Shown: positions 28,253 to 37,813 of the stretch, piece after piece
How the letters are laid out: each line of letters opens with the position of its first letter
Position numbering within the stretch: position 1 is the first letter of the stretch
Origin: Aurantiochytrium sp. KH105
Taxonomy: Eukaryota > Sar > Bigyra > Thraustochytrida > Thraustochytriidae
Assembly: GCA_003116975.1 (NCBI GenBank)
Contig: BGKB01000241.1
Location: 1-63,924, forward strand
Length of the DNA stretch: 63,924 nucleotides
Direction of reading: 5' to 3'
Notes under the pieces: model-generated
The model's database searches: none
What the model saw: the letters and a program-made list of their open reading frames with translations, nothing else
What the model was told of the DNA's origin: nothing
Translations under genes and position numbers: made by a program

Positions 28253-31200
28253 CTACATTTGCTCTTGCGCGATCGCCCCGAGCAAGATCTCAACCGCCAT
28301 CTGCTCGTTTCCCTTGGCCACAGAGAGCGCGTTGAGGACGGCATCCATATCGTGAAAGCCCATAGCCGCGAGTTTTTGGGCCTGCTGCGCAAAGTCCACA
28401 GTCAGTAACAACTTGTCGTCTGCGTTGCCGTCCACGCCGCTGTTCTCGCGATCTTCACTGCCTGTACGCGACGGATAGGCCTGCGTGGCGGTCAGTGCCG
28501 TCAGCGGCTGCACCTCCCACTCAAACGCGCATCGTGGCATCGCGCTGCGACTTGGCGAGACAGCTTTGCCCGGAAGACGTGGAAGTCTTGGCGCAAAGTA
28601 CAGAATGCGCGTCTCTCCAGCTGAAACCTCGTCAGCGATGAGGGTGTCGTTTTCTGGAAGCCCATAGATTTGACGCGACGACTCATCAGGAAACCAAATA
28701 TGAATCTGAACGCCGGTCGACCGAGCGTTGGTGCAGCAAAAGAGCAGGCCACAGGGACTTCCCAAACACTGAATGCGAATATCCTGGTCGACCTCCGTGT
28801 CCAGCTGTGCAAGGACCTTGTGCAGATGGCGGCTCCACATGCCCCCGCGGGGACCGATCAGAGCATCGAGTCTATCCCTGCTCCGACGATCGTCGAGAGA
28901 CAATATGAGCCGAAGGGCCGGTTTGTAGAGCTCCTCTGCGCGATCCAAGCTCTCCAAGAGAGCTTCCGCTGTCAGCCTGGCGCACGTGGAGGAAAGCGAG
29001 CTCAGCGAACGTGAAAGTCCCGCAAACTCCTCCGTCTCCACCCCCTGCGCTTCGCATGTGTGCAAATATACACGAACAAATCCTGGCTCGTTGGAGAAAA
29101 CCCAATCAAATGCCTCGCACGCCCCCGCGTAACCCGGCGCACTTGGGTCAGATGCCGCGCCACAAATCAAGTACGTCAAACACCGACAGATGCTCATACG
29201 AATTTCTGCGTCGCCCTTTTCATAACACGCAACGCAGGCTTCCACAAAACTTTCCGAGCGCAGGAGGATGCTTACCACAAGCTCGAGAGCATCTCCGCCC
29301 TCTTCTTCTTCTTCTTCGTCCTCCTTGGCGAGCTCCATGAATCGATCCACAAATCGAAAGGTCGCCGGAACCATCGGAAAGGATGCCGACAAGGTCATTA
29401 GCGTCTGTGCAATCTGTACGATAAAGCTTTCTCGGCCTCTACACATGGCCAGAACGGCCTCGTGCAGACTTGCGACGACTTGTCCATCGATGCGGAAGAT
29501 GCTCTCGATAGAGATCATGCGTAACAGAGAAAGCGCCAAGGTCTCGGCCATGGGTCGACCGCCCTGCGGAACGCTCCGCTCGGAGAACAATGGCGAAAGT
29601 TTTACTAGCACATGCTGCTGTGAACGGTCCTGATGTCGCTGCTGGTCACAGGGCGTCCGGCTATCTTCTTCGCGCAAGGAGGATTTACTCGGGGTCATGC
29701 TCTGTTGAGGCCACCATGACGGCGCCAGGGAGCTCTCTGAAGTCAGACTGCTTCGTTGCTTGCGCCGCCGCAAAAAATCGGGGGTTCCCGCGAGCGAGGA
29801 TGACAGGGGCGATGAAGGCGAGCGAACAGGCGAGGAGACTGAAGTGGACCGCTCGGAACGCGCGCTACTGCCACTAAAGCTTGTCTTCGTCTCGGCGCGT
29901 GTCCTCTCTGGGGAATGATCCGTCAGAGAGAGCGCCTCGAGAAGCGCCGAGGGACGCTCTTCATTTGGTGATGACGTCGTTGCTGCTGCGACTGCTGACG
30001 CCGCTCCAGGCGCCGCTGTAGACACACTTTCATCAACCTGCAAGGAATTTGTAGTATGCAATGACGTCGACGACGATTTGAGAAGCTTGTTCAGTGTCGC
30101 ATCACAAAGACGCCAGAACTCAGCATGCTGCACGGTGCAGCTGCTCTCTAAAGACATATTATCGCGGTCAATGCGTGTTTGAATGGCTCGAGGCAGCAGC
30201 GGAAGTGGCGCGTCTAGCATGCCCTTGTCCACATAGCACAATATGTACGCAGACTGGTACGCTTCGGCCGGAAAGCCGTCCAGAGTTCGCACATTGGTGT
30301 CGTTGAGCTCGTACCATGCCGCCTCAGCTCGCTCTTCGGGACGAGAGCGCACGTACGAATAGTAATGACCGCCGTCTGCGGCGCCCTGATGACAAATGAT
30401 ACCAACAAGCTCGCGGCCAAAAAGCTCTTCTTCAAAGCAAAAAGAATTGGTCAGCTTCTCCTTGGCGCCAAGTCCCAAATCATAGCGAAAGCGCTTGAGG
30501 TGAAAGATGAGAGCCTGCGGAACGCGCTCCCATACCTTGCGCTGGACAACCTGCCCCTCTTGTCCGCAGTGTTCGCAACGAAAACCCTCGAGAGATTCTG
30601 CGCAAAAGGTTGATCGCTCCAGCGATTCGAGCACGGCATGGCTGCCCTCAACGTCGATGGCAATGTGCGTGCCCACGCCCTCAATCACGGTCTGCTGAGC
30701 CTTGCAGGCCCCGCACATGCGCTGTACTTGCATTGAGCCGCCAAAAGCAGCGTTCCAACGGTCCTCATTTGCCGTGGCCTCCTCCAATAGCTCGAGAAGG
30801 CGATTCATGAACTCTTCGCAATCCTGTTGCTCCCGAGGATTCACATTCAGGGCTTGAATCAGTTGCACGGGAGAGAAAGCCTTGCGCTCCGAGCGCAAGA
30901 GATACGCGATGGCCAGCTGCAACGCTCCAAGCCACGAATTCTCGTCCGCGTCCGACGAGGCAGCAAAGATTAAATCCCGCACCGGTGCCATGAGCGCAAG
31001 CTGTTGCAGTAAACTGTTCATGTAACAGGTATTGTGCAGGTTCACCAGGCCGACCCGATGATTGCGTCGGTCCAACGACTGGCGTCGATTGGTCCGCTTC
31101 GTCACGGTTGGATCCTTGGACCGGAGCAAAGGGATAAGCACAGTGTCGCACACGAGGCTTGCCACCTCAGTATCGCTCGTGGCCAGTGCTGCAAGAAGCT

Positions 31201-34200
31201 GCAAAATTGCCCCACGGTGCTCGCCACCCTGCGCAGATGTCAGTCGGTGCGAAAGCTGCACCACGAGCTCTTGCACAGAGAACTCAGTACTGGCCATTGA
31301 ATAAATCGTTTGCTCATCCTCACGCACCATGACAGCAAGAAGCCGACATAGGTGCAACGAACCTGCCAAGATGCGCTTCACAAGGCTATTCAGGAGACGC
31401 ATGTCGAATTGTGGACTGCTTGGCATGAACCTACTCACAGGTTCAAGAGACAAGAGTTGGCCCGCCAATGCCAATACCCATCCTCGCAGACCTTCGCCTT
31501 CCACTTCCACTGTGGCAATCTGGTCCAGGTAGCGATCGCGAACCGTTGGAAATCGTGAGCCCACACGCACCAGGGCTGCTGCAAGGTCATCTTGCCAAAT
31601 GTGTCTCGAAAAGACAACCTCGCTCGAGACACCAGGTTTCAGGGCGACAGTGTCCTTCGCTTCGCGAGAGGATCGCCCTCGCTGTGCTGCGACGCTTAAC
31701 TCAATACAGGCCGTCTCACCCACACGCGCCTGAACAACATCAGCAGGTTGCTTGTGAAGCCACGAAAAGAAAAAGTCCCATATGAACAGTGCATACTCGG
31801 CGGACAAGGTGGAAACGATTCGACCCGCAATAACTTGGTTCATGACGCAGCGGGCGCGCTCAACGAGCTCGAGCTGCTCTGCAAGACCGAGGCCCGCCAG
31901 AACGGACGCCGAGCTGAATTTTGTACACGTGAGGCAGAGCTTGATGGCCTTGAGGGCCAGCTCTAAGACCTGACCCATGGGCGTGGCGTCGAGCACGCTC
32001 GCGCTCACATCATGGTGTTCGATTTCTCGTGGCTTACTTACTTCATCGAGAGCGCTTTGCACAAGCGCCTGAAGAAGCGCGAGACCACCATGGCGCAGAA
32101 AGGCATGCGTCCATTGAGTTCCATCGAGATCGTCGTCGAGTTGGTCCTGGTCGATACCGTGGCCACTTCTTCGACGACCTGGACGTTTCGGCTCGAAAGA
32201 GGCCCTACGAGCACGCTCAAAATGTTGCTCAACGCTGTCGGCGCGCGCGCGTCTGCCCTCTGATGCCCCAATAAGTTGACGGGACTCGTCGGCTTCCATA
32301 AAGGAAACAACCACGTGAAGAGAATACTGCACGAAACGCTGTCCAGCAGCTTCGACAGAAAAAAATGACGGAAGCTTGGCCGTCTCGACATTTTTAAGCG
32401 CCGCCAGTACAGATTTCGACGTGGGCAAACGAAGCAGGATAGACCACGCCGTGCGCGAGACCGCATTCGACGGCGCCTTGAGAAGGCGGAAGAGAACTCG
32501 ATACAGGGTCGCTTCGTGCGCTAAAATGGGCCTCCAACCACCTAAGAACGGGCTGCCAGGCGCTCCGACCTCTGCGGCTTTGTCGCTTTCGTAGACGGAG
32601 AGCCCCCCGGCGTTCGCATCAGGTTCGCGCTCGAACCACGAGAGTCGGAACTCACTGGTCAGCCGAGTGCCGCCGCGCTCAGCTTTGGTGTGCTGCAACT
32701 TTGTATCGAAGCCAAGTTTCAGGAGGTCCTTCCACACGCTCATGGGACGGGTTTGCGCAGCGTCCCTGTAAAAGTGAAGAAAATCGTCGCGTGTCAAATG
32801 AGGTTCGCTCGATTCGAGGTCTTGGACGACGCGGGTCTCATTTGCTCCGGCGTCCTCGAGATCAGTCTCGGTGGACTCCAACACAACCGAAGCGTAATCC
32901 TGCAGCACGGAGGCGCACCGACGCTCAATTGCCGACTGATTGGTGGCCCCCGTGCAGAACATAAAGAGATGTGAAAAGTCGTCGAGGCTGAGGAGTTCAC
33001 GTTCGTGGTCAGAGGCCCACTCATCGAAAATCGTGCCAAAGGCGGCGCGTGCGAGCGGGGTGAGCTCTTGCGATGTCTCGTCGAGAAGGCGCACCCTGGG
33101 CGTCCTTTGCAGCAATATCTCATCGTCTTGGTGCTGGAACATGAGCGTTTCGGATCGGGCGAATCCAAGATCAGCCAGCGTTGTGGCATTTTCCTCGTCT
33201 CCCATAGGATCATCGTCACCACTTGCGGGCCAGGAGAGCGCAATTTTGTTTGCCGGCACAGGCGTTGGCAAGCGCGAAGCGACGGCGCAACGAACATCCC
33301 AAATAGTCGCGTTGCTGTACAGAGTGACCTCGAAAATGCGGTCTTCATTGCCAAACGGCGTTGAGGAGGAGGAAGAAGAGAAAGAGGTGGTGTTGGCGGT
33401 GATTGACTGCGTCGGTGCGTCTACGTTTTCTGCCGCGACGAGCACGAGGTTGTGAATTTGACCACGCTGGCGAGCGCCGTGCGGCCGAAAGCCGCGGGTA
33501 CCATGGTGATCAGCGTCATTAAGAAGAGCCTCTACAAAGCCGAGGCCTCGCTGGATGGCTTGTGTTGAGTCTGCAGGAAGCTCGTCGAGAATCTTGGAGC
33601 ACTTGGCGACATAGTCACGCCGTACTCGCAGAGCGCGAGAGCTCTCCGGATCGAGCGAAGGGTCATAGAGCGCCTGCAAGGCACTCACGGCGTGTTCGGA
33701 GACAGCATTGCTCCATGTGTGCACGGCAACGTGCCAGAGCAAATGGACGCCTTCGAGGTCGCTCGGGTCGCAAGTGAGAACCACATACGCGAGTGGATCC
33801 TCGTCAGAAGCAGGATTGTCGGCGGGTTGGATCTCGGTGCGATTGGCATTGTCTTTGAGGTTCACGAGACGGTCCTGATTGTCAACAATGAAAATGCTGC
33901 GAATCAAGCCAAAGCACTCGGGCCCAAAGGCAAAGGCTGTCGTTTCCGGTCGCGCAGATTGTACGAATGGAATGACGCGGTCCACAAAAAGTGCATGTGC
34001 CGCGAGAGGAAAGAGAATGCGCGTCTCGCAAAGATGTGAAAGCCACGTAAAGTAATCAGCTGTGATACGCGCACGCACAGCGGGTGCGTCCCCAAGATGC
34101 GTCGCGAAAAGGTCCCAGATGCGAAGCACGAGTGCGGCCTGGGCCTCGGCAGCCTGCTCGTGAAGCAAAAGCTGGGTTCCGAGGTCGAGCGCATTCATCA

Positions 34201-36421
34201 AATCTGGCTCTTCGGCAGCGGTTTCGTCGAGCGGGCTGAGACAGGCGTCCACAGCTTCGAACCAGCGGTCCTCAAGACTCCAGTCTGAGCGAAGAACGTC
34301 GCCCAGGGGCGAGATTTGGCGCCAGAGCAAGTCGAGGACGCGATGCGAAAAGAATGAGGCATCGCGGTCGAGCGACTTCATGCACATGTCAACGGCAAGT
34401 TCGAGGAGGCCGTCACCTTGTTCAAAGTGCGAGAGAACCGCGTTGGAGACGCCCGTGGCGTCGCGAAGTTCCCAAAGGATGACCACGCACGTTTGTGCGA
34501 GAGCCGCGTCGAGATCAGACCTCATGGCAATTGTACGCACCAACCTGGCCACGCGGTCCATGCGAGGAGCGCCGCCATCGTTGACGAGTACCAGGACGGA
34601 CTTGAGTAGATCCATGTCCGGAATTTCCTGCACTGCAACGCACAAAAGGTCAATGCTCACGTTCCACGCCAGTCCAAGGATCTCGTCGGACACGAGGTTC
34701 TCGCGCGCGAGAGCCCGCATGATGGGCTCTGCGCGTCGACACAGCTCGGCGTGCACGGGCGAGCGTTCGAGTAGGACTTCGAGGATCCGGTGCGTGGTGA
34801 GCCATTGTGGCGGCGTCTCCATGTCGAGAATGAGGTCAATGGCGTCGAGGCGGCGCTGTAGGATAGGACTCTTCACAAACACGAGCACGGCACTTTGTCG
34901 TAGTCCGTTGCGGCTGTCGAGAGACGCAAGATTGCGGCAAAACTGGTCAAGATGGCCTACAGACAGCTCTCGCAGCGCAGCGAGTGGGATGGCGCGGAGG
35001 AAGCGCTTCATGATCCGCTCCAGCGCAAGGTCCCTTTCTGCGCTCGGTCTTGCCGACAATAGGCAGCGGATTGCCTTGAAGATTTGCGTCGCCACCCAGA
35101 TCGGCTGCGTTGTATCCGCTGCATGTGTGGGGTCTGCTGGGATCATCTCGACACCAGTCGGGGGTCCTCCTCCTCCTCCTCCTCCTCCTGGTCGCGCTCC
35201 AGAGGAGGACGAAGGTGCATTTCGTTGATGCGCGAACTTGGCGCTCAGCTCGGTTTCCGTGGGGATTCCCAGGAAATGGACAAGGTCATCGACACTGATG
35301 ATGTCGCGCACCTCGCTGCGCACGTCAAGGTCTTGGAGGAGCCAGACAAAGGCATCCAGGAGGTCCTCGTGCTCGTCCCTGCTCACGTCCGCGGGGCCGA
35401 GGGCAAGAAGAAACGCCTTGACGGTCGTGAACCCCTCGACGACGAGACTCAGCGTTTCTTCGCCAAGCTGCCCGCGCCGCTGCGCAGCCACGGCGGCCCG
35501 TAGCGCCTCGGGCAGGTCGTGCACCAGCGCAAACTTGCTGGGCGGCGGCAGGAGCGACGCGAGGATGGCCGTCTCCATGGGCCCGTCCTCGTCCTCGACG
35601 CTGTCCTCGATTCGTGTCGTGTCTGCATCGCCGCGCCCGCCCCGCGGCCCGGCGGCGNGGTCTTGCCGACAATAGGCAGCGGATTGCCTTGAAGATTTGC
35701 GTCGCCACCCAGATCGGCTGCGTTGTATCCGCTGCATGTGTGGGGTCTGCTGGGAGTCATCTCGACACCAGTCGGGGGCTCCTCCTCCTCCTCCTCCTCC
35801 TCCTGGTCGCGCTCCAGAGGAGGACGAAGGTGCATTTCGTTGATGCGCGAACTTGGCGCTCAGCTCGGTTTCCGTGGGGATTCCCAGGAAATGGACAAGG
35901 TCATCGACACTGATGATGTCGCGCACCTCGCTGCGCACGTCAAGGTCTTGGAGGAGCCAGACAAAGGCATCCAGGAGGTCCTCGTGCTCGTCCCTGCTCA
36001 CGTCCGCGGGGCCGAGGGCAAGAAGAAACGCCTTGACGGTCGTGAACCCCTCGACGACGAGACTCAGCGTTTCTTCGCCAAGCTGCCCGCGCCGCTGCGC
36101 AGCCACGGCGGCCCGTAGCGCCTCGGGCAGGTCGTGCACCAGCGCAAACTTGCTGGGCGGCGGCAGGAGCGACGCGAGGATGGCCGTCTCCATGGGCCCG
36201 TCCTCGTCCTCGACGCTGTCCTCGATTCGTGTCGTGTCTGCATCGCCGCGCCCGCCCCGCGGCCCGGCGGCGGCCCCGCCGCCGCTGGGCCTCTCGCTGC
36301 CCGCGCCGCCGAGCCCCGCGAACATATCGCCCTGCTCGTCTCCTTTTTGCCGCGGTTCTTCTTCTTCTCCTTGGCAACCTTGGCAAGGGAGGGCGCCCGT
36401 TTTTTTGCCATGCATCCGCAT
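28253..36421 (-). CDS. Giant USP9X/USP24-type ubiquitin C-terminal hydrolase
   Basis: An open frame of 2,722 codons as assembled, but about 205 of these come from a duplicated block around an N at 35658, so the true protein is probably near 2,515 residues. It would remove ubiquitin from proteins. Seen: a long helical-repeat N-terminal half; a ubiquitin-like segment (about 33100-33345, TIWDVRCAVASRLP...KIALSWP); the USP catalytic core with Cys box GLVNLHNTCYMNS (about 31015-31055), QDCEEFMNRLLELLEEA, zinc-binding CxxC pairs, ALIFHLKRFRYD and His box GGHYYSYV with WYELND; and a C-terminal UBA-like domain (LAAMGFHDMDAVLNAL). This architecture and size match the USP9X/USP24/USP34 group. It starts at the ATG at 36421. 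Apart from the seam it has no stop or frameshift. Confidence 0.88.
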   Translation of the reverse strand: MRMHGKKTGALPCQGCQGEEEEPRQKGDEQGDMFAGLGGAGSERPSGGGAAAGPRGGRGDADTTRIEDSVEDEDGPMETAILASLLPPPSKFALVHDLPEALRAAVAAQRRGQLGEETLSLVVEGFTTVKAFLLALGPADVSRDEHEDLLDAFVWLLQDLDVRSEVRDIISVDDLVHFLGIPTETELSAKFAHQRNAPSSSSGARPGGGGGGGGAPDWCRDDSQQTPHMQRIQRSRSGWRRKSSRQSAAYCRQDXAAGPRGGRGDADTTRIEDSVEDEDGPMETAILASLLPPPSKFALVHDLPEALRAAVAAQRRGQLGEETLSLVVEGFTTVKAFLLALGPADVSRDEHEDLLDAFVWLLQDLDVRSEVRDIISVDDLVHFLGIPTETELSAKFAHQRNAPSSSSGARPGGGGGGGGPPTGVEMIPADPTHAADTTQPIWVATQIFKAIRCLLSARPSAERDLALERIMKRFLRAIPLAALRELSVGHLDQFCRNLASLDSRNGLRQSAVLVFVKSPILQRRLDAIDLILDMETPPQWLTTHRILEVLLERSPVHAELCRRAEPIMRALARENLVSDEILGLAWNVSIDLLCVAVQEIPDMDLLKSVLVLVNDGGAPRMDRVARLVRTIAMRSDLDAALAQTCVVILWELRDATGVSNAVLSHFEQGDGLLELAVDMCMKSLDRDASFFSHRVLDLLWRQISPLGDVLRSDWSLEDRWFEAVDACLSPLDETAAEEPDLMNALDLGTQLLLHEQAAEAQAALVLRIWDLFATHLGDAPAVRARITADYFTWLSHLCETRILFPLAAHALFVDRVIPFVQSARPETTAFAFGPECFGLIRSIFIVDNQDRLVNLKDNANRTEIQPADNPASDEDPLAYVVLTCDPSDLEGVHLLWHVAVHTWSNAVSEHAVSALQALYDPSLDPESSRALRVRRDYVAKCSKILDELPADSTQAIQRGLGFVEALLNDADHHGTRGFRPHGARQRGQIHNLVLVAAENVDAPTQSITANTTSFSSSSSSTPFGNEDRIFEVTLYSNATIWDVRCAVASRLPTPVPANKIALSWPASGDDDPMGDEENATTLADLGFARSETLMFQHQDDEILLQRTPRVRLLDETSQELTPLARAAFGTIFDEWASDHERELLSLDDFSHLFMFCTGATNQSAIERRCASVLQDYASVVLESTETDLEDAGANETRVVQDLESSEPHLTRDDFLHFYRDAAQTRPMSVWKDLLKLGFDTKLQHTKAERGGTRLTSEFRLSWFEREPDANAGGLSVYESDKAAEVGAPGSPFLGGWRPILAHEATLYRVLFRLLKAPSNAVSRTAWSILLRLPTSKSVLAALKNVETAKLPSFFSVEAAGQRFVQYSLHVVVSFMEADESRQLIGASEGRRARADSVEQHFERARRASFEPKRPGRRRSGHGIDQDQLDDDLDGTQWTHAFLRHGGLALLQALVQSALDEVSKPREIEHHDVSASVLDATPMGQVLELALKAIKLCLTCTKFSSASVLAGLGLAEQLELVERARCVMNQVIAGRIVSTLSAEYALFIWDFFFSWLHKQPADVVQARVGETACIELSVAAQRGRSSREAKDTVALKPGVSSEVVFSRHIWQDDLAAALVRVGSRFPTVRDRYLDQIATVEVEGEGLRGWVLALAGQLLSLEPVSRFMPSSPQFDMRLLNSLVKRILAGSLHLCRLLAVMVREDEQTIYSMASTEFSVQELVVQLSHRLTSAQGGEHRGAILQLLAALATSDTEVASLVCDTVLIPLLRSKDPTVTKRTNRRQSLDRRNHRVGLVNLHNTCYMNSLLQQLALMAPVRDLIFAASSDADENSWLGALQLAIAYLLRSERKAFSPVQLIQALNVNPREQQDCEEFMNRLLELLEEATANEDRWNAAFGGSMQVQRMCGACKAQQTVIEGVGTHIAIDVEGSHAVLESLERSTFCAESLEGFRCEHCGQEGQVVQRKVWERVPQALIFHLKRFRYDLGLGAKEKLTNSFCFEEELFGRELVGIICHQGAADGGHYYSYVRSRPEERAEAAWYELNDTNVRTLDGFPAEAYQSAYILCYVDKGMLDAPLPLLPRAIQTRIDRDNMSLESSCTVQHAEFWRLCDATLNKLLKSSSTSLHTTNSLQVDESVSTAAPGAASAVAAATTSSPNEERPSALLEALSLTDHSPERTRAETKTSFSGSSARSERSTSVSSPVRSPSSPLSSSLAGTPDFLRRRKQRSSLTSESSLAPSWWPQQSMTPSKSSLREEDSRTPCDQQRHQDRSQQHVLVKLSPLFSERSVPQGGRPMAETLALSLLRMISIESIFRIDGQVVASLHEAVLAMCRGRESFIVQIAQTLMTLSASFPMVPATFRFVDRFMELAKEDEEEEEEGGDALELVVSILLRSESFVEACVACYEKGDAEIRMSICRCLTYLICGAASDPSAPGYAGACEAFDWVFSNEPGFVRVYLHTCEAQGVETEEFAGLSRSLSSLSSTCARLTAEALLESLDRAEELYKPALRLILSLDDRRSRDRLDALIGPRGGMWSRHLHKVLAQLDTEVDQDIRIQCLGSPCGLLFCCTNARSTGVQIHIWFPDESSRQIYGLPENDTLIADEVSAGETRILYFAPRLPRLPGKAVSPSRSAMPRCAFEWEVQPLTALTATQAYPSRTGSEDRENSGVDGNADDKLLLTVDFAQQAQKLAAMGFHDMDAVLNALSVAKGNEQMAVEILLGAIAQEQM
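35046..36272. repeat. Duplicated 0.61 kb block flanking an N: probable assembly seam
   Basis: 35046-35657 and 35659-36272 look like the same sequence, separated by the single N at 35658. By eye they differ only by two one-base insertions in the second copy, near 35756 and 35780, which put that copy's tail out of frame with the gene. Two near-identical contig ends joined by a placeholder base explain this better than a biological duplication. Confidence 0.9.
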
Positions 36422-37813
36422 GCATCATCCCGATCGCATCATCCATCCCATGCCGATTGATCCGCCCGAAAAGAGCATCAGCCAGCAGCGCTGCAGGTGG
36501 GCGATGGGCGAGATTAGGGCGGAGCTGAGCGAGGACGCGGACAAGACTGGGTTGCAGGCTTGGAAAGGTCTGACGGCGAAGCCCATGCGCAGAGCAGGAC
36601 CAGAGATTGATGATCTATGATACCATGATTCGATACTCTTCGAGTTGGAGGATCGAGCGTTGTATTGCGAAGAAGATGAGGTCACGAGCGAGATCAACCA
36701 AGTGAAAGATGGTCACATTCGCAGACTGCTCAAGAAGCATGGTCTTTATTATTATTGCACAATACAGCAATCAGATTAGGCGTGCTACAACTGGCCGCAG
36801 TAGGAGGTTGATAGCACAAAATGAGACTTTTTTTACTTTTTTTTTTTAACATCTGTCACGACGAGTGCGGCGTCTCGAAAGTACATGGGTCATCTCGACA
36901 GCATTTGGAGCGCCCTGACAGCATTTTGAGCATCCCGACAGCATCCTAGAGCATCTCCACAGCATCAAAAGCATCCAGCGGTGCGGATGCGAGGCAGGCC
37001 AACAAGCAGGCGAGGCTAACGGCAGCTCAAGTTCCGGACACCCTCGAGCCGGAACTTCGTCTCACTCTTCACCTGTAGACCAGGGAAAGATGATCCTCTC
37101 GCCAAGCGCTTGCACGGGCCTCATTTTCCCTCTCGCTTCTCCTCTCACTGTGCACCCCTCCGCAAGCCCTCCTGCGCATCTTCTCCCCTCTTCCGCGCCG
37201 CCCCACTTTCGCCAGAAACTCGCCGCCAACATTACTACACATTCCACATTCCACTCTACATCCCCCTCCACTCCTCCTCCCGCCCCCCCTCGTCCCCGCC
37301 TCCTCGCGCGTCTTCTTCGTCCATTCCATTCCCAACCTCTCCCTCGTCCACCCGCCTGTACACGTCCGTCTCGTCTCCAGCTCCACCAACTGACCCTGCC
37401 TCGGCAGCCATCCAACCCTCCCTCCCAAGAAAAAAAAAAGACAGCGCCCACCGGAAAAACCGCCACTGGCCTGGAAAAAAAAAAATCCTCGGCCTTCTGT
37501 CCACGCGCCGCCCGCCGCCTGCCTGCGCCCATACCGCGGCGCGGCCAGGTCGCCACTCGCGCCGCGCCCTGGCCGCGCAGCAGCTGGAGCCTGCGCCGAG
37601 GGCCGGCTGGCTGGCTGGCTCTCCCGCCGGCTCCGCCGCGCCGCGCCGCGCGGCCGCAGATCGGCATCGCGGCGGGACCGCGTATCTTTCTTTCTTTCAT
37701 TCATTCATCGGTTGGGCCTCGCGAGGCCGACCGCGACAGCGCGCGCTCGAGCGCCGCGGCGCCGCAGAGCCGCAACCGAGGCCGGCGGGCAGGAGCCCGA
37801 GGAGGCAGCAGCC
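36422..37813. other. 1.4 kb divergent intergenic region
   Basis: Between the deubiquitinase and the transporter, transcribed divergently. It contains an imperfect tandem of about 21-nt units built on GACAGCAT (36898-36972), a hairpin with 9-bp perfect arms (37029-37037 and 37049-37057, AAGTTCCGG/CCGGAACTT) and C/T-rich sequence upstream of the transporter ATG. Frames here are pyrimidine-tract artefacts. No gene recognised. Confidence 0.55.

Noticed and set aside
37062..37704. Minus-strand Gly/Arg-rich frames opposite the transporter 5' flank
   Set aside because: Low complexity from a C/T-rich tract; no family signal.
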